From assembly GCA_963668245.2 (NCBI GenBank), contig OY764195.2, positions 806,001 to 870,000 of the forward strand: a stretch of 64,000 nucleotides of DNA, written 5' to 3'. The notes under the pieces were generated by a model. It made no database searches, was not told the origin of the DNA, and saw nothing but the letters and a program-made list of their open reading frames with translations. A program made the translations under genes and the position numbers. Below, piece after piece: positions 1 through 9,309 of this stretch (position 1 is its first letter; the number at the start of each line of letters is the position of its first letter). Origin of the DNA: Anoxybacterium sp963668245 (GTDB taxonomy: Bacteria; Bacillota; Clostridia; Peptostreptococcales; Anaerovoracaceae).

Positions 1-1
1 T

Positions 2-1513
2 GTTAGTTATTTTTCTCTTTCCTTGGTGCTTTTTTCTTTGGTAATCGGAGGTGTTTTTTTCACCTTATTTAAAACCCACACCATTGCCATTGAAAAAGCC
101 GATTTAAAGGCGAGAGCCTTGGCAATGGCAAGCACACTTGCAACATTAATCAATGAAGAAGGAGAAGCATCCGTAACACCATATGGCAATGGAAATGGAC
201 GTGGCTTATCCAACATGGGGATGAACACTAACATGGGGATGGTGATGGAAGGGCAGAGAGGCGCCATGGGATACCTTCGATTCTTAGATGATATTGCCAT
301 GGCAGATGTCTGGATCGTAGATGAAAACCTGAATCTACTCATGATGGAGTCGCCAGGGAGCATTCAATATAACTATGGGGATTTGCCAATCGATGCCGAA
401 GCGGTGGTACGGGAAGTGTTTCAAGGGAAAACTACATATAGCCAAGGGTTTAGCGATTTGCTTGAAAAACCTACCCTTACGATAGGGACGCCAATCATGG
501 TGAACGATCGGGTTGCGGGCGCATTGCTTCTCCATTCTCCTGTAGAAGGCACGGAGGAGGCGTTGCAACAAGGGTATCGGATTTTGGTCGTCAGCATCTT
601 AACTGGTTTGATTTTAGCGATTCTCCTTTCCCTTGCATTGGCGGTATCCTTCACAAAGCCTCTGGAAAAAATGAAACGGACAGCCAAGCTGCTAGCTGAA
701 GGAAACTATAGCGTGCAAACAGGGGTGTCAGAAAAAGGAGAAGTGGGTGAATTAGCCAGTTCCATTGATCTTCTAAGCGAAAAACTGGAAGAAGCGCGGC
801 AGGAACGTGAAAATCTTGAAACGTTGCGTCATGAATTTACAGCAAATATTTCTCATGAACTGCGAACACCTGTAACTGTTATGAGAGGCTCTTTGGAAGC
901 TCTCCGCGATGGTATGATTTCAGAGGAACAGATTCCAACCTATTATGATCAAATGTTTCGGGAAAGCCTATTTCTTCAGCGGCTCATTGAAGATTTATTA
1001 GAGCTATCCCGTTTGCAAAATGCCAGCTTTTCGATTGAAAAAGAGGAAGTAAACGTAATCGAAATCTTGGAAGACGTGGTGCGTAGTGCGAAACAAATCG
1101 CAAAGAATAAAAGCATTGAAATTTGTTTTGAAAAAGACACTGGCAGCTTCCGTTTTCAGGGGGATTACGGAAGACTAAGGCAAATGTTTTTCATCATTAT
1201 GGACAATGGAATCAAGTTTTCTGAAAAAAATCAGAAGCTACGGATAAATTGGGAAGGAAAGGTTCTGACGATATCTGATGAGGGTATCGGAATAGAAAGA
1301 GAAGAATTGGCCCATATTTTTGAACGATTTCGTAAGGCGCGATCGGAAGAAAATAAGAATGGAACAGGCTTAGGATTGGCCATAGCAAAACAGATTGCTG
1401 ACAGACACGGAATCAAGATTTCCGTGGCAAGCGAGGTGGGAGTCGGAACTTCCTTTTCTTTTTTCTTTGAGCCAGAGGGATCAGGAAGTGAACAAAAAAA
1501 TTATTATTCTTGA
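2..1513 (+). CDS. two-component sensor histidine kinase, 5' end cut by window
   Basis: Membrane sensor kinase that would autophosphorylate on His and pass phosphate to a response regulator, probably encoded just upstream outside the window. The frame is open to the left edge, so the N-terminus is incomplete. In order: a first membrane segment at the very start, an extracytoplasmic sensor of about 150 residues with a Gly/Met/Asn-rich stretch, a second membrane segment near residue 190, HAMP (TKPLEKMKRTAKLL), HisKA H-box (ISHELRTPV), then HATPase with N-box (IMDNGIKFSEKN), G1 (SDEGIGI) and G2 (GTGLGLAIAK). All kinase boxes look intact. The signal sensed cannot be read from sequence. Confidence 0.93.
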   Translation, partial: VSYFSLSLVLFSLVIGGVFFTLFKTHTIAIEKADLKARALAMASTLATLINEEGEASVTPYGNGNGRGLSNMGMNTNMGMVMEGQRGAMGYLRFLDDIAMADVWIVDENLNLLMMESPGSIQYNYGDLPIDAEAVVREVFQGKTTYSQGFSDLLEKPTLTIGTPIMVNDRVAGALLLHSPVEGTEEALQQGYRILVVSILTGLILAILLSLALAVSFTKPLEKMKRTAKLLAEGNYSVQTGVSEKGEVGELASSIDLLSEKLEEARQERENLETLRHEFTANISHELRTPVTVMRGSLEALRDGMISEEQIPTYYDQMFRESLFLQRLIEDLLELSRLQNASFSIEKEEVNVIEILEDVVRSAKQIAKNKSIEICFEKDTGSFRFQGDYGRLRQMFFIIMDNGIKFSEKNQKLRINWEGKVLTISDEGIGIEREELAHIFERFRKARSEENKNGTGLGLAIAKQIADRHGIKISVASEVGVGTSFSFFFEPEGSGSEQKNYYS

Positions 1514-1606
1514 ATGTGATATGGTCACAGAACAAAATGAAGATATCTTGTAAAGTATGATTATAAAAAGAGATAAGTAATCACAAAAAAGGATGGAATT
1601 CATTAT

Positions 1607-1789
1607 ATGGAACTAGTAGTAAAACAAGAACGTTGCCCGGCAAATCATCCTTGTCCTTCTGTAAGGGTTTGCCCGGTAGGTGCTCTATCACAAAATGGTT
1701 ATGACGCACCAACGGTAGACATGAATCAATGTACAGCATGCGGAAAATGCGTAAGGTTTTGTCCTATGGACGCATTGGTATTGGAATAG
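1607..1789 (+). CDS. small ferredoxin-like 4Fe-4S protein with CX5CX5CP motif
   Basis: A 60-residue iron-sulfur electron carrier. The second half has the classical CxxCxxCxxxCP cluster motif (CTACGKCVRFCP). The first half lacks CxxCxxC and instead has Cys-x5-Cys-x5-Cys-Pro (CPANHPCPSVRVCP), so the first cluster, if present, is ligated with unusual spacing. A paralogue with the same spacing lies at 41874-42071. Followed 12 bases later by a DUF6132-like small membrane protein, with which it probably forms an operon. Cytoplasmic; partner unknown. Confidence 0.85.
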   Translation: MELVVKQERCPANHPCPSVRVCPVGALSQNGYDAPTVDMNQCTACGKCVRFCPMDALVLE

Positions 1790-1801
1790 GAGGAATAAGG
1801 C

Positions 1802-1960
1802 ATGAAAATATTTATTGGCATAGCAATTGGTGCAGCGCTTGGATTTGCATACTATAAGTTTATTGGATGTTCCTCAGGCAGTTGTCCTATTACTTCAAAT
1901 CCACTTCATTCGACAATGTATGGTGGTTTGATGGGATTTCTCTTATCCTCATCATTTTAA
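1802..1960 (+). CDS. DUF6132-like small membrane protein
   Basis: A 52-residue protein, too short for most gene callers, with start ATG preceded by AGGAGG. It has an N-terminal membrane segment (IFIGIAIGAALGFAYY), a short Cys-containing loop (GCSSGSCPITSNP) and a second hydrophobic segment at the C-terminus. The CSSGSCPITSNP signature matches the DUF6132 family as I remember it, whose genes often sit beside rhodanese, thioredoxin or ferredoxin genes. It starts 12 bases after the ferredoxin gene and is followed by a hairpin terminator. Function unknown; a role in thiol or sulfur redox at the membrane is inference from context. Confidence 0.75.
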   Translation: MKIFIGIAIGAALGFAYYKFIGCSSGSCPITSNPLHSTMYGGLMGFLLSSSF

Positions 1961-2003
1961 ACGTATCACTCCTTAAAATAAATAATAGCAATAGGTTTTT
2001 CCG

Positions 2004-2043
2004 AAATAAACAGCAGGTGTCATTGTCTGCTGTTTATTTGTCT
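2004..2043 (+). terminator. hairpin terminator after the ferredoxin/DUF6132 pair
   Basis: Perfect 13-bp inverted repeat (2004-2016 with 2027-2039) with a 10-base loop, followed by a T-rich but imperfect tract. It lies 44 bases after the DUF6132 gene stop. Confidence 0.7.
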
Positions 2044-2130
2044 TGATTTACTATTGATTGATACGGTCTGATTGGCCAAATTAAAAGCGGAAATGATAAA
2101 TAATTAAAAAAGTAGAAATCACAGAGCAAT

Positions 2131-2156
2131 AAAAAAATCCCCATGAAGGGGATTTT
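2131..2156 (-). terminator. terminator of thioredoxin gene
   Basis: On the minus strand an AATCCCC/GGGGATT stem with a 5-base loop is followed by a run of seven T, just 3' of the thioredoxin stop codon. Classical intrinsic terminator. Confidence 0.85.
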
Positions 2157-2161
2157 GTATT

Positions 2162-2482
2162 TTAGTTTTTTTCACTGTTAAGCATGGAAAGGATTGCTTC
2201 CTTGTTTCGTGCTCCCACCATAGTATTTACGACTTTACCACCTTTGATAACTGCCAGGGTAGGAATACTCATGACTCGGAAGGAGGCGGCCAATTCTGGT
2301 TGTTCGTCAACATTAATCTTCCCAACTTTTGCGTCAGTCACTTCGTCTGCGATTTCATCAACGATAGGAGAAACCATCTTACAAGGTCCGCACCATGCTG
2401 CCCAAAAATCTAGTAGGACTGGTTGCTCTGATTTTAATACTTCAGTTTCAAAATTATCTTTTGTAATGGTAAGTGTTTTCAT
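2162..2482 (-). CDS. trxA: thioredoxin
   Basis: A 106-residue thioredoxin, normal length for the family. It reduces protein disulfides through the active site WCGPCK near residue 31 (FWAAWCGPCKM), and has the conserved cis-proline region (SIPTLAVIKGG) near residue 73. Monocistronic on the minus strand with an AAAGGAGA ribosome-binding site and its own terminator. Cytoplasmic; its reductase is not in this window. Confidence 0.96.
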   Translation of the reverse strand: MKTLTITKDNFETEVLKSEQPVLLDFWAAWCGPCKMVSPIVDEIADEVTDAKVGKINVDEQPELAASFRVMSIPTLAVIKGGKVVNTMVGARNKEAILSMLNSEKN

Positions 2483-2665
2483 AATGTAAATCTCCTTTGT
2501 TTATCATAAATATAGTAATAGACTGCAAGAGCAATCATCTCCCTTTTCTGTATGTCTTTATTATACCCGTTTTATTATTTCCAACCGTAACTTTATCACA
2601 AAGAGCCCAAAATATTGAAAATAAAGCGCCTCATTATATAAGAATTCGTTGGAAATAGAAGGGGT

Positions 2666-2694
2666 TTGACAACTGACAGTATTTAGAATACAAT
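2666..2694 (+). promoter_or_regulatory. sigma-A promoter for diguanylate cyclase gene
   Basis: TTGACA, a 17-base spacer and TACAAT, about 50 bases upstream of the ATG at 2747. Near-consensus vegetative promoter. Confidence 0.75.
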
Positions 2695-2746
2695 TCTTTT
2701 GGAACCAATAGGGGTTAGTGCTGTAGTGTGGGAGGCAGATTGAAAA

Positions 2747-4666
2747 ATGATGGCTCGTGGCAAATATTTTGAAGAAAAAGGATTATATGTAATGATAGGT
2801 TTAATCCTAATCTTGGCAATTTTCGCTGCACATGTAACCTATATGGAACAAAAAATCGTAGAAATTAGCAAATCCTATTTGACAAAAATTACTGCCCAAT
2901 GTGCTATGCAGGTTTCCAGTGACATGGATAATAGTTTGGAGATGGCCCATGTGTTGGCCAGAGTCATAGGATCCAGCGGGTCTTATGATCTAAATTCTTC
3001 AATGGAACTATTAGAAGGGGAACGGAATCGGGATAGCGTTCTAAGCATGGGTGTCGTTTTGAAAGACGGAAGCTGTCGTTTTACGCAGCTAGAAGGGGAA
3101 GCTGTGTCTGGGGATTCGCTTTTGTTACTCAAAGATTGGGATTATATCAACCAAGTATTGATGGAAAATCCAAATCCGACACCCAGCGTGGTTAGAACAA
3201 AAAACAATCAGCAGATTTTTGTATATGCTTGTCCAATTTATCAGGAGCATTCTTTGCAAGGGGCTTTTGTTATTTTATTTCGCAACACTTTTTTTCAAGA
3301 GCTTTCTCTACCAGAAATTTTAGAAAATGGTCACTATGTGTACCTTGCAGAAAAAGATGGGACGGTTGTTTACCGATTTCAAAATGAAGATCCCCAATTG
3401 ATTTATGGTGATATTTTGCCAAACCTTGAGAACGATTGGTCGATTGCCAATAGAACGGGAGACTTTCTAAAGGAAGACATCCAAAGGGGCAATACGGGAA
3501 GCTTCAAAGATCCCACGAGCAGTATGTATGTTAGCTATACGCCAGTTGGGTTTAGAGATTGGTATCTAATCAATGTGACTCCAATTTCCATTGCGGAAGC
3601 AGACTCGCATAGTCTTTATCGAGAAATGATACCAATGCTTTTTTATATCGTTCTTATCATAGGTATCTTGTCGGCGTATTTCTTTTATCAAAAGAGAGAG
3701 CGCGTGAGGATTTTGGAAGAAAATGCTCAACTTTCTGCTGTGAGTGAAGAGAGCTATCGTATGATTATGGAACGCACCAATGATGTGATTTTCGAATATG
3801 ATGCAAAAGCTAAGACCTATCTTCATACAGAGAATTTTCGAAAGAGTTTTGGATATGAACCAAATAAAGATGGATTTCTTGTTCCACTTCAGCCAGATTA
3901 TATTCACTCAGATGATTTGGCACGGTTTGCAGAAAAATATGAGCAGATGAGACTCCAACGAACCATGGTTGAGTTTGAAGCACGTATTGTCACGAGTCAA
4001 GGGGACTACCTTTGGTGCAGAATACATATGCTAGGTATTTTTGATGCGAAAAATCAACTGGTGAAGGTAATTGGTAAAATTGTGAATGTTGATGAAAAAA
4101 AGCGTCAGATTCTTCATTTGCAGGAAATGGCAGTGAAAGATGGTCCAACAGGGGTTTACAACAAGCAGGCTACAGAACGCTTGATTAGACAGTATTTAAG
4201 CGATGAAGGTCAAAAAGGAATCCATGCGCTTCTTGTGATAGATATAGATGATTTTAAAGAAGTCAATGATGATTACGGTCATCGCAGAGGAGATGAGGTT
4301 ATTGCGTTCATTGGGGCAGAATTAAATCGTTTGTTTCGAACCTCTGATATCAAAGGAAGGATTGGTGGTGACGAATTTATGGTGTTAGTCAAAGACATTG
4401 AGGGGATTGAGCTGCTCCGAGAAAAGGCAAGTAATGTGTGCAAAAGCTTTAAAGATAAAAACAAAGAACTCTTTGGCGAGGACGGCATAACGTTATCTGC
4501 AAGCATAGGAATCGCTACATATCCTAAGGATGGAAATCGGTATGAAGAACTTTACGAGGCAGCAGATCAAGCGCTGTATCATTGCAAGAACCTTGGAAAG
4601 GGAAATGCAATATTATTTGGTGAAATAAAAAATAGCGAAGACCCTGTCTCCGCTGTTGAATTCTAA
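2747..4666 (+). CDS. membrane diguanylate cyclase: sensor, PAS, GGDEF
   Basis: Synthesises cyclic di-GMP from two GTP in response to an extracytoplasmic or PAS-sensed signal. 639 residues: membrane segment about 12-32, a large extracytoplasmic sensor (about 33-300, probably dCache), a second membrane segment about 298-318, a PAS/PAC domain about 335-455 and a GGDEF domain from about 470. The catalytic loop is intact (GRIGGDEF), and RTSD lies five residues before it, matching the RxxD inhibitory I-site, so product feedback is expected. No EAL domain. Monocistronic behind a strong sigma-A promoter. Confidence 0.93.
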   Translation: MMARGKYFEEKGLYVMIGLILILAIFAAHVTYMEQKIVEISKSYLTKITAQCAMQVSSDMDNSLEMAHVLARVIGSSGSYDLNSSMELLEGERNRDSVLSMGVVLKDGSCRFTQLEGEAVSGDSLLLLKDWDYINQVLMENPNPTPSVVRTKNNQQIFVYACPIYQEHSLQGAFVILFRNTFFQELSLPEILENGHYVYLAEKDGTVVYRFQNEDPQLIYGDILPNLENDWSIANRTGDFLKEDIQRGNTGSFKDPTSSMYVSYTPVGFRDWYLINVTPISIAEADSHSLYREMIPMLFYIVLIIGILSAYFFYQKRERVRILEENAQLSAVSEESYRMIMERTNDVIFEYDAKAKTYLHTENFRKSFGYEPNKDGFLVPLQPDYIHSDDLARFAEKYEQMRLQRTMVEFEARIVTSQGDYLWCRIHMLGIFDAKNQLVKVIGKIVNVDEKKRQILHLQEMAVKDGPTGVYNKQATERLIRQYLSDEGQKGIHALLVIDIDDFKEVNDDYGHRRGDEVIAFIGAELNRLFRTSDIKGRIGGDEFMVLVKDIEGIELLREKASNVCKSFKDKNKELFGEDGITLSASIGIATYPKDGNRYEELYEAADQALYHCKNLGKGNAILFGEIKNSEDPVSAVEF

Positions 4667-4710
4667 AAGAATATGATTGCCCTGCGATTGTTTTTGAAGG
4701 TAAAAATTGT

Positions 4711-5838
4711 TTACAGGTATCGCTTTGGTAATCTTTGCCCAAAGGCGCAAACGACTTCATAGTTGATTGTGCCTGTTTTTTTTGCAATTTCATGTGCTGA
4801 AACTTCCAAATCGCCGTCAACACCCATAATAATAACTTCATCGCCAAGAGCGACTCCAGGGATATTGGTTACATCTACCATGCATTGATCCATACAAATG
4901 ATACCGACTACAGGCGCGTATTGCCCCCTAATGATGACTCTGCCTTTTCCAGAAAGGAATCGCGGATAGCCATCTGCATAACCGAGAGGTAGTGTGGCAA
5001 TGATGCTTTCTTTTTCGGTAATGAAGGTTCTTCCATAGCTAATAGAAAAGCCGGAAGGAACTTTTTTTAAGTGAACAATGTTTGCTTTTACAGACATAAC
5101 TGGTTTGATAGACAATTGTGATTTATCGACTGCTTCTGAGGGATAGCCCCCATACAATATAATGCCAGGCCGAACAGCATCGAAATGAGCCCCAGGCACC
5201 TCCATAATGGCAGCGCTATTTCCTAGGGTTCGGACTGGAACGTGAATTCCTTCTTCTAAAAGACGCTGATAAAAGGTTTCGTATTTTTCAATCTGTTGAT
5301 TGGAAAAAATCTTTTCTGATTCATCTGCTGTAGATAAATGAGAAAAGAAGCCTTTGATTTTAATATTTGTAAGCTCAGCAATTCGCTTAATATCAGCGAC
5401 GCTTTCTTCATTTGGGAGAAAGCCAATGCGCCCCATTCCCGTATCGATGGCTAGATAAAGTTCAATCTGGCGGTTTTGTTCTGCTGCGGCAGCAGAGCAC
5501 GCCCGTGCGTTTTCCAAGGAGGACGTAACTGGTGTGATGTCTTCTTTGATTAAGGTATCTAGATAGAGTTCTGGTGTGATTCCAAGCATAACGATTTGAC
5601 ATGTAATCCCGTTTTCCCTAAGGACAATGGCTTCTGGGAGGGTAGCTACTGCAAGTGTTTTCACTCCGTTTTCAAGCAAGACTTTAGATACTTCTACGGC
5701 GCCATGCCCGTATGCATCTGCTTTGACTACCCCGATGATTTCAGCCTCGCCAATTTTTTTTTGAATTTGTTTTATATTATAGTCCAAATGAGCTAAATTA
5801 ATTTCTACCCAAACTGGACGCAGTGTTTCTTTCCACAT
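4711..5838 (-). CDS. alr: alanine racemase
   Basis: PLP enzyme interconverting L- and D-alanine for peptidoglycan. Start chosen at the second in-frame ATG (5838; MWKETLRPVWVEI) because AAAGGA lies 6 bases upstream of it; the upstream ATG at 5862 has no such site. About 375 residues, the usual family length. The PLP-binding lysine motif VVKADAYGHG is near residue 38, and the second catalytic base, Tyr, lies in ISYGRTF near residue 260. The C-terminal beta domain is complete (GTINYEVVCAFGQRLPKRY). Convergent with the diguanylate cyclase gene. Confidence 0.95.
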   Translation of the reverse strand: MWKETLRPVWVEINLAHLDYNIKQIQKKIGEAEIIGVVKADAYGHGAVEVSKVLLENGVKTLAVATLPEAIVLRENGITCQIVMLGITPELYLDTLIKEDITPVTSSLENARACSAAAAEQNRQIELYLAIDTGMGRIGFLPNEESVADIKRIAELTNIKIKGFFSHLSTADESEKIFSNQQIEKYETFYQRLLEEGIHVPVRTLGNSAAIMEVPGAHFDAVRPGIILYGGYPSEAVDKSQLSIKPVMSVKANIVHLKKVPSGFSISYGRTFITEKESIIATLPLGYADGYPRFLSGKGRVIIRGQYAPVVGIICMDQCMVDVTNIPGVALGDEVIIMGVDGDLEVSAHEIAKKTGTINYEVVCAFGQRLPKRYL

Positions 5839-5916
5839 AAAATATCCTTTCTCTAATTCCAATATGCAGAACTATTATAAACCCTGAATTCGTTTTTCGT
5901 CAACATCCAGCCATTT

Positions 5917-6249
5917 TTAAAAAAACTGAATTGCTGGACCTGTAACAAAACCAAAAACCACTGTTCCGAAGCCAAAAGTGCCACCCATAAGGATACCTTC
6001 TATGATGATAGAAATATCGAAAACAATTTTACAAATGCGAAAAGACAGCTTTTTTTGCTCAGATACCATAAGAATCGTGACAAAATACAATCCAAGGCTA
6101 GCAATTCCAATGGTTGTATGGAATTGGTTTGCAAGACCGGCAGAAAAAACACTGATGGAATCTAACCCAAATCCAGCTTGAATAAAAAGACCAACGGACA
6201 TACCATTGCACAAAAATGCTAAAACTACGCGAATTACTTTTTTGATCAT
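5917..6249 (-). CDS. half-length YczE/YitT-like membrane protein
   Basis: A 110-residue integral membrane protein starting at MIKKVIR, chosen because GGAGG lies 8 bases upstream; a longer reading from 6297 has no ribosome-binding site. It contains features of YczE-family proteins (AGFGLDSISVFSAGL; GGTFGFGTVVFGF; GPAIQFF), but those are about 200 residues and made of two similar halves. Here only one half-equivalent remains, with an N-terminal-like start joined to the family's usual C-terminus. It could be an internally deleted remnant or a true half-size member that dimerises. Transport substrate unknown. Confidence 0.65.
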   Translation of the reverse strand: MIKKVIRVVLAFLCNGMSVGLFIQAGFGLDSISVFSAGLANQFHTTIGIASLGLYFVTILMVSEQKKLSFRICKIVFDISIIIEGILMGGTFGFGTVVFGFVTGPAIQFF

Positions 6250-6365
6250 CGACCTTTCCTCCAAACCAAAGAAAAACGTTTTACAGAATGATATCATAGA
6301 ATCTATGGACTGTCATAGCTTTATCGGTTGTGCAGGAAGTTTTTGAATCCTCTATTTGCTTTTTC

Positions 6366-6393
6366 TTGTATTCCTGACAACAGGTGTTATAAT
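6366..6393 (+). promoter_or_regulatory. probable sigma-A promoter for trk/ktr genes
   Basis: TTGTAT, 16-base spacer, TATAAT, about 65 bases before the first TrkA-type gene. The -10 matches consensus, the -35 is weak. Confidence 0.55.
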
Positions 6394-6457
6394 ATTGTTG
6401 CCCCGGTTCATGATTTGGGTAGATATTTAGAAAAGAAACCATTAGGAGGAAATAGAT

Positions 6458-7069
6458 ATGCAGATTGTAATTGCAGGTTGTGGTAAGGTTGGTTCACAAT
6501 TTGCTAGAATTATGTCAGAGGAAGGTCACGATATATCTGTCGTGGATAGCAATAGTGAAAACTTTCGTTTGCTTGGACCAAATTTTCATGGAGTCACGGT
6601 TCTTGGTGTGCCCATTGACGAGGATGTGTTAAAGCAAGCTGGAATTGAGGGTGCTGATGGCTTTGCTGCATTGACACCAGATGATAATATCAATATGATG
6701 GCATGCCAAATTGCAAAAGAAATCTTTAATATCCCAAGAATCTTTGCGAGAATACAAGATCCAGTAAAAGAACAGGTTTTTTATCAATTTGGAGTTCATA
6801 CGGTATGTCCAACCAACATGGCAGTTGAAGAATTTCGTGCATTGATGATGGGTGAATGCAGTACTCGAACGTGTTATTTAGATAACACGGGGATTGATTT
6901 TGTATTTGAGAGGGTTAGAGATAAGGATGCCGGTAAGATGATGAAGGAAATCTCTGTTCCAAAGGATACAATGCTTTTGGGAGTGTTGAAAGATGGGGAA
7001 CTTCAATTCTACAATCCAAACACAAGATTAGAATTTGATGATGAATTGGTAATTGTGCTAAAAATATAG
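6458..7069 (+). CDS. TrkA/KtrA-type potassium channel regulatory subunit (first)
   Basis: Cytosolic RCK protein that gates a TrkH/KtrB potassium transporter in response to bound nucleotide. 203 residues: RCK_N Rossmann domain with GCGKVGSQFA near residue 7 and a following acidic residue (VVDSN) typical of NAD(H)/nucleotide binding, then a shorter RCK_C domain. Good AGGAGG ribosome-binding site. Followed 46 bases later by a paralogous gene, and convergent with a TrkH-like gene, so the three probably form one potassium uptake system with two different regulatory subunits. Confidence 0.88.
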   Translation: MQIVIAGCGKVGSQFARIMSEEGHDISVVDSNSENFRLLGPNFHGVTVLGVPIDEDVLKQAGIEGADGFAALTPDDNINMMACQIAKEIFNIPRIFARIQDPVKEQVFYQFGVHTVCPTNMAVEEFRALMMGECSTRTCYLDNTGIDFVFERVRDKDAGKMMKEISVPKDTMLLGVLKDGELQFYNPNTRLEFDDELVIVLKI

Positions 7070-7115
7070 AGGGCATGTAGGGTTTTATGATGATAGTGAA
7101 GGAGAAAGAAATCGA

Positions 7116-7784
7116 ATGAATATTGTAATCGTTGGAGGCGGAAAAGTCGGATATTATTTGACAAAAACTTTGATGTCGTTTCAGCATAAAGTTAGTGTCA
7201 TTGAGATGCAAAGAAATCTTTGCGAAAAATTGGCCGACGAATTAAATATCCCCGTATATCACGGTGACGCTACTAAAATTGATATTTTAAAAAATGCAGA
7301 AACTGCCAAAGCAGATGTTTTAATCGCTGTGACGGGACAGGACGAAGAAAATCTAATTGTTTGTCAGCTTGCGAAGAACAATTTTCGAGTTGAAAAAACC
7401 ATTGCCAGGGTCAACAATCCCAAAAATACCCATGTATTTTTAAAGCTGGGCGTAGATATTCCTGTGAGTAGCACCACAATTATTGCGGAGCTGATTGAAC
7501 AGGAAGTAGATTACGCTGGGATGAAAACACTGACGAGTGTAAAGAATAATAAGATTGTAGTGAGTGAAATAGAAATCAAAGCGAATTCTCCTGTATTTGG
7601 CAGGCGAGTCGTAGATGTAAAGATGCCAGAGGACTGTCAACTCGTATCCGTGATTAAGGATGAAGAGGTCTTGAAGCCAGCGGAAGACTTGGTACTTTTA
7701 GAAGGAGATTCGGTGATTGTTGTGTCTGATTCTGAAAGCAAAGAAGAATTGAGAGACCTTTTCGTCGGAGAACTGGAGGACTAG
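7116..7784 (+). CDS. TrkA/KtrA-type potassium channel regulatory subunit (second)
   Basis: 222-residue paralogue of the preceding gene: RCK_N (GGGKVGYYLTKTL near residue 7, acidic residue in VIEMQ) and a complete RCK_C domain. Sequence similarity to the first copy is modest, so they are likely to form hetero-oligomers or serve different states. Its stop overlaps by 4 bases the end of the convergent trkH gene on the other strand, leaving no room for a separate terminator. Confidence 0.88.
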   Translation: MNIVIVGGGKVGYYLTKTLMSFQHKVSVIEMQRNLCEKLADELNIPVYHGDATKIDILKNAETAKADVLIAVTGQDEENLIVCQLAKNNFRVEKTIARVNNPKNTHVFLKLGVDIPVSSTTIIAELIEQEVDYAGMKTLTSVKNNKIVVSEIEIKANSPVFGRRVVDVKMPEDCQLVSVIKDEEVLKPAEDLVLLEGDSVIVVSDSESKEELRDLFVGELED

Positions 7785-9139
7785 CCTACCATGATTTTGC
7801 CTTCAGGGAAGACTGCATTTTGCAGTCTCTTTTTTTCGCGCATGGTGAGAGCAACTGCAAAACTCAATGGGCCTACACGTCCAAGAAACATAGTAAAGAT
7901 GAGCATGATTTTGCTAGCCGTATGAAGATGTGGTGTCACTCCTGTAGAAAGTCCAACGGTACCAAATGCAGAGGTCACTTCAAATAAGGCGTCAAGATAT
8001 GGCATGTTTTCAATACTATCCACAATTGCAGTCATAATAAACACAAGAACCATTGCAAGTCCGGCAATGGAAAGAGCTTTATTGACAACAACTTGCGCAA
8101 CTCGTCTTTTCAAAACGACGGTCTCGCCATTTCCTAAAATATTTGAGAAAATCGCCATGACGAGAATCCCGAAGGTGGTAACCTTGATACCGCCTCCTGT
8201 AGAGCCTGGTGCTGCACCGATAAACATTAATAAAATCGAAACGACTCGCGACATTTCGTTCATTTCATTGATAGGAACGGTATTAAAACCTGCTGTTCTG
8301 CAGCTAACTGAATGAAACAGCGAAGCATTTATTTTTTCAAATAAGGTGAAATTGCCCATGGTAGATGGGTTGGTATATTCTAAAATGAAAAAGAAACTTG
8401 CACCAAAAATGATTAAAACGGCACTAATTAGAAGTACTAATTTGGTATGCAAATAGATAATCTTTGTTTTTCGATAGTCCCATAAATCTTTCCAAACGAT
8501 AAAACCAAAGCCACCCGTGATGATAAGCACAGAAATCACTGCCAGCACGAGAGGTTCTCTGTTAAATGAAGATAAACTTTGGTAATCGCCCATCAAATCA
8601 AATCCTGCATTACAAAAAGCAGAGATGGCATGAAACACTGCCAGATAGATTCCACGAAGACCAAATATGGGTATGAAGCGAATCATCAGAATGATTGCTC
8701 CAATGAGTTCTACGACAGCAGTGATACGAATGACGCTTTTTATCATGTGGTGTACTTCGGCAAAACTGTAATCACTGATGGATTCTTGCGCAAGAATTTT
8801 CCCCTTCATACTAATTTTCTTGCCCAAGAGCACTGAAAAAAATGTGGTTAACGTTACGATTCCCAATGCACCAATTTGTATCAAAATTAAAATGACGATT
8901 TGTCCGAAAATAGTCCAGTGTGTTAAAGTGTCTGTTACTACAAGTCCGGTTACACATGTTGCAGAGGTAGCAGTAAACAAGGCATCGACAAACCCAATGC
9001 TGTTTCCATCAACAGAGGCGATGGGAAGAGCCAAAAGGATAGTACCAGTAATGATGATGAGTGCAAAACTGGATAATATGATTCTACTAGGAGATACGGT
9101 TTTAAATAAACTTGTTTTTTTTCTTTGTGTCAGTTGCAT
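7781..9139 (-). CDS. TrkH/KtrB-type potassium uptake protein
   Basis: Membrane pore subunit for potassium (or sodium-coupled potassium) uptake, about 452 residues with about ten hydrophobic segments. The four pore-loop repeats typical of the family can be recognised, e.g. TATSATCVTGL, FCNAGFDL, SCRTAGFNTV and SAFGTVGLSTG. Start placed at the second ATG (9139), since AAAGGA lies 9 bases before it and directly abuts the first ATG. Encoded opposite and tail-to-tail with its two presumed RCK regulators, an uncommon arrangement. Confidence 0.92.
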   Translation of the reverse strand: MQLTQRKKTSLFKTVSPSRIILSSFALIIITGTILLALPIASVDGNSIGFVDALFTATSATCVTGLVVTDTLTHWTIFGQIVILILIQIGALGIVTLTTFFSVLLGKKISMKGKILAQESISDYSFAEVHHMIKSVIRITAVVELIGAIILMIRFIPIFGLRGIYLAVFHAISAFCNAGFDLMGDYQSLSSFNREPLVLAVISVLIITGGFGFIVWKDLWDYRKTKIIYLHTKLVLLISAVLIIFGASFFFILEYTNPSTMGNFTLFEKINASLFHSVSCRTAGFNTVPINEMNEMSRVVSILLMFIGAAPGSTGGGIKVTTFGILVMAIFSNILGNGETVVLKRRVAQVVVNKALSIAGLAMVLVFIMTAIVDSIENMPYLDALFEVTSAFGTVGLSTGVTPHLHTASKIMLIFTMFLGRVGPLSFAVALTMREKKRLQNAVFPEGKIMVG

Positions 9140-9309
9140 ATGATTCATTCCTTTGATTAATACTTACAGTGAATTGTAACACTTATTATTTTGAATGTAA
9201 ATATAGTTTGAAATAGACGAAGATGCGTTATATATAAGCAGACTTTCCTATGCAAACCGAAAGAATCGTTTTTTCGAAATATGGTTTTCTATGAAAAGAA
9301 GGTGTTTTC

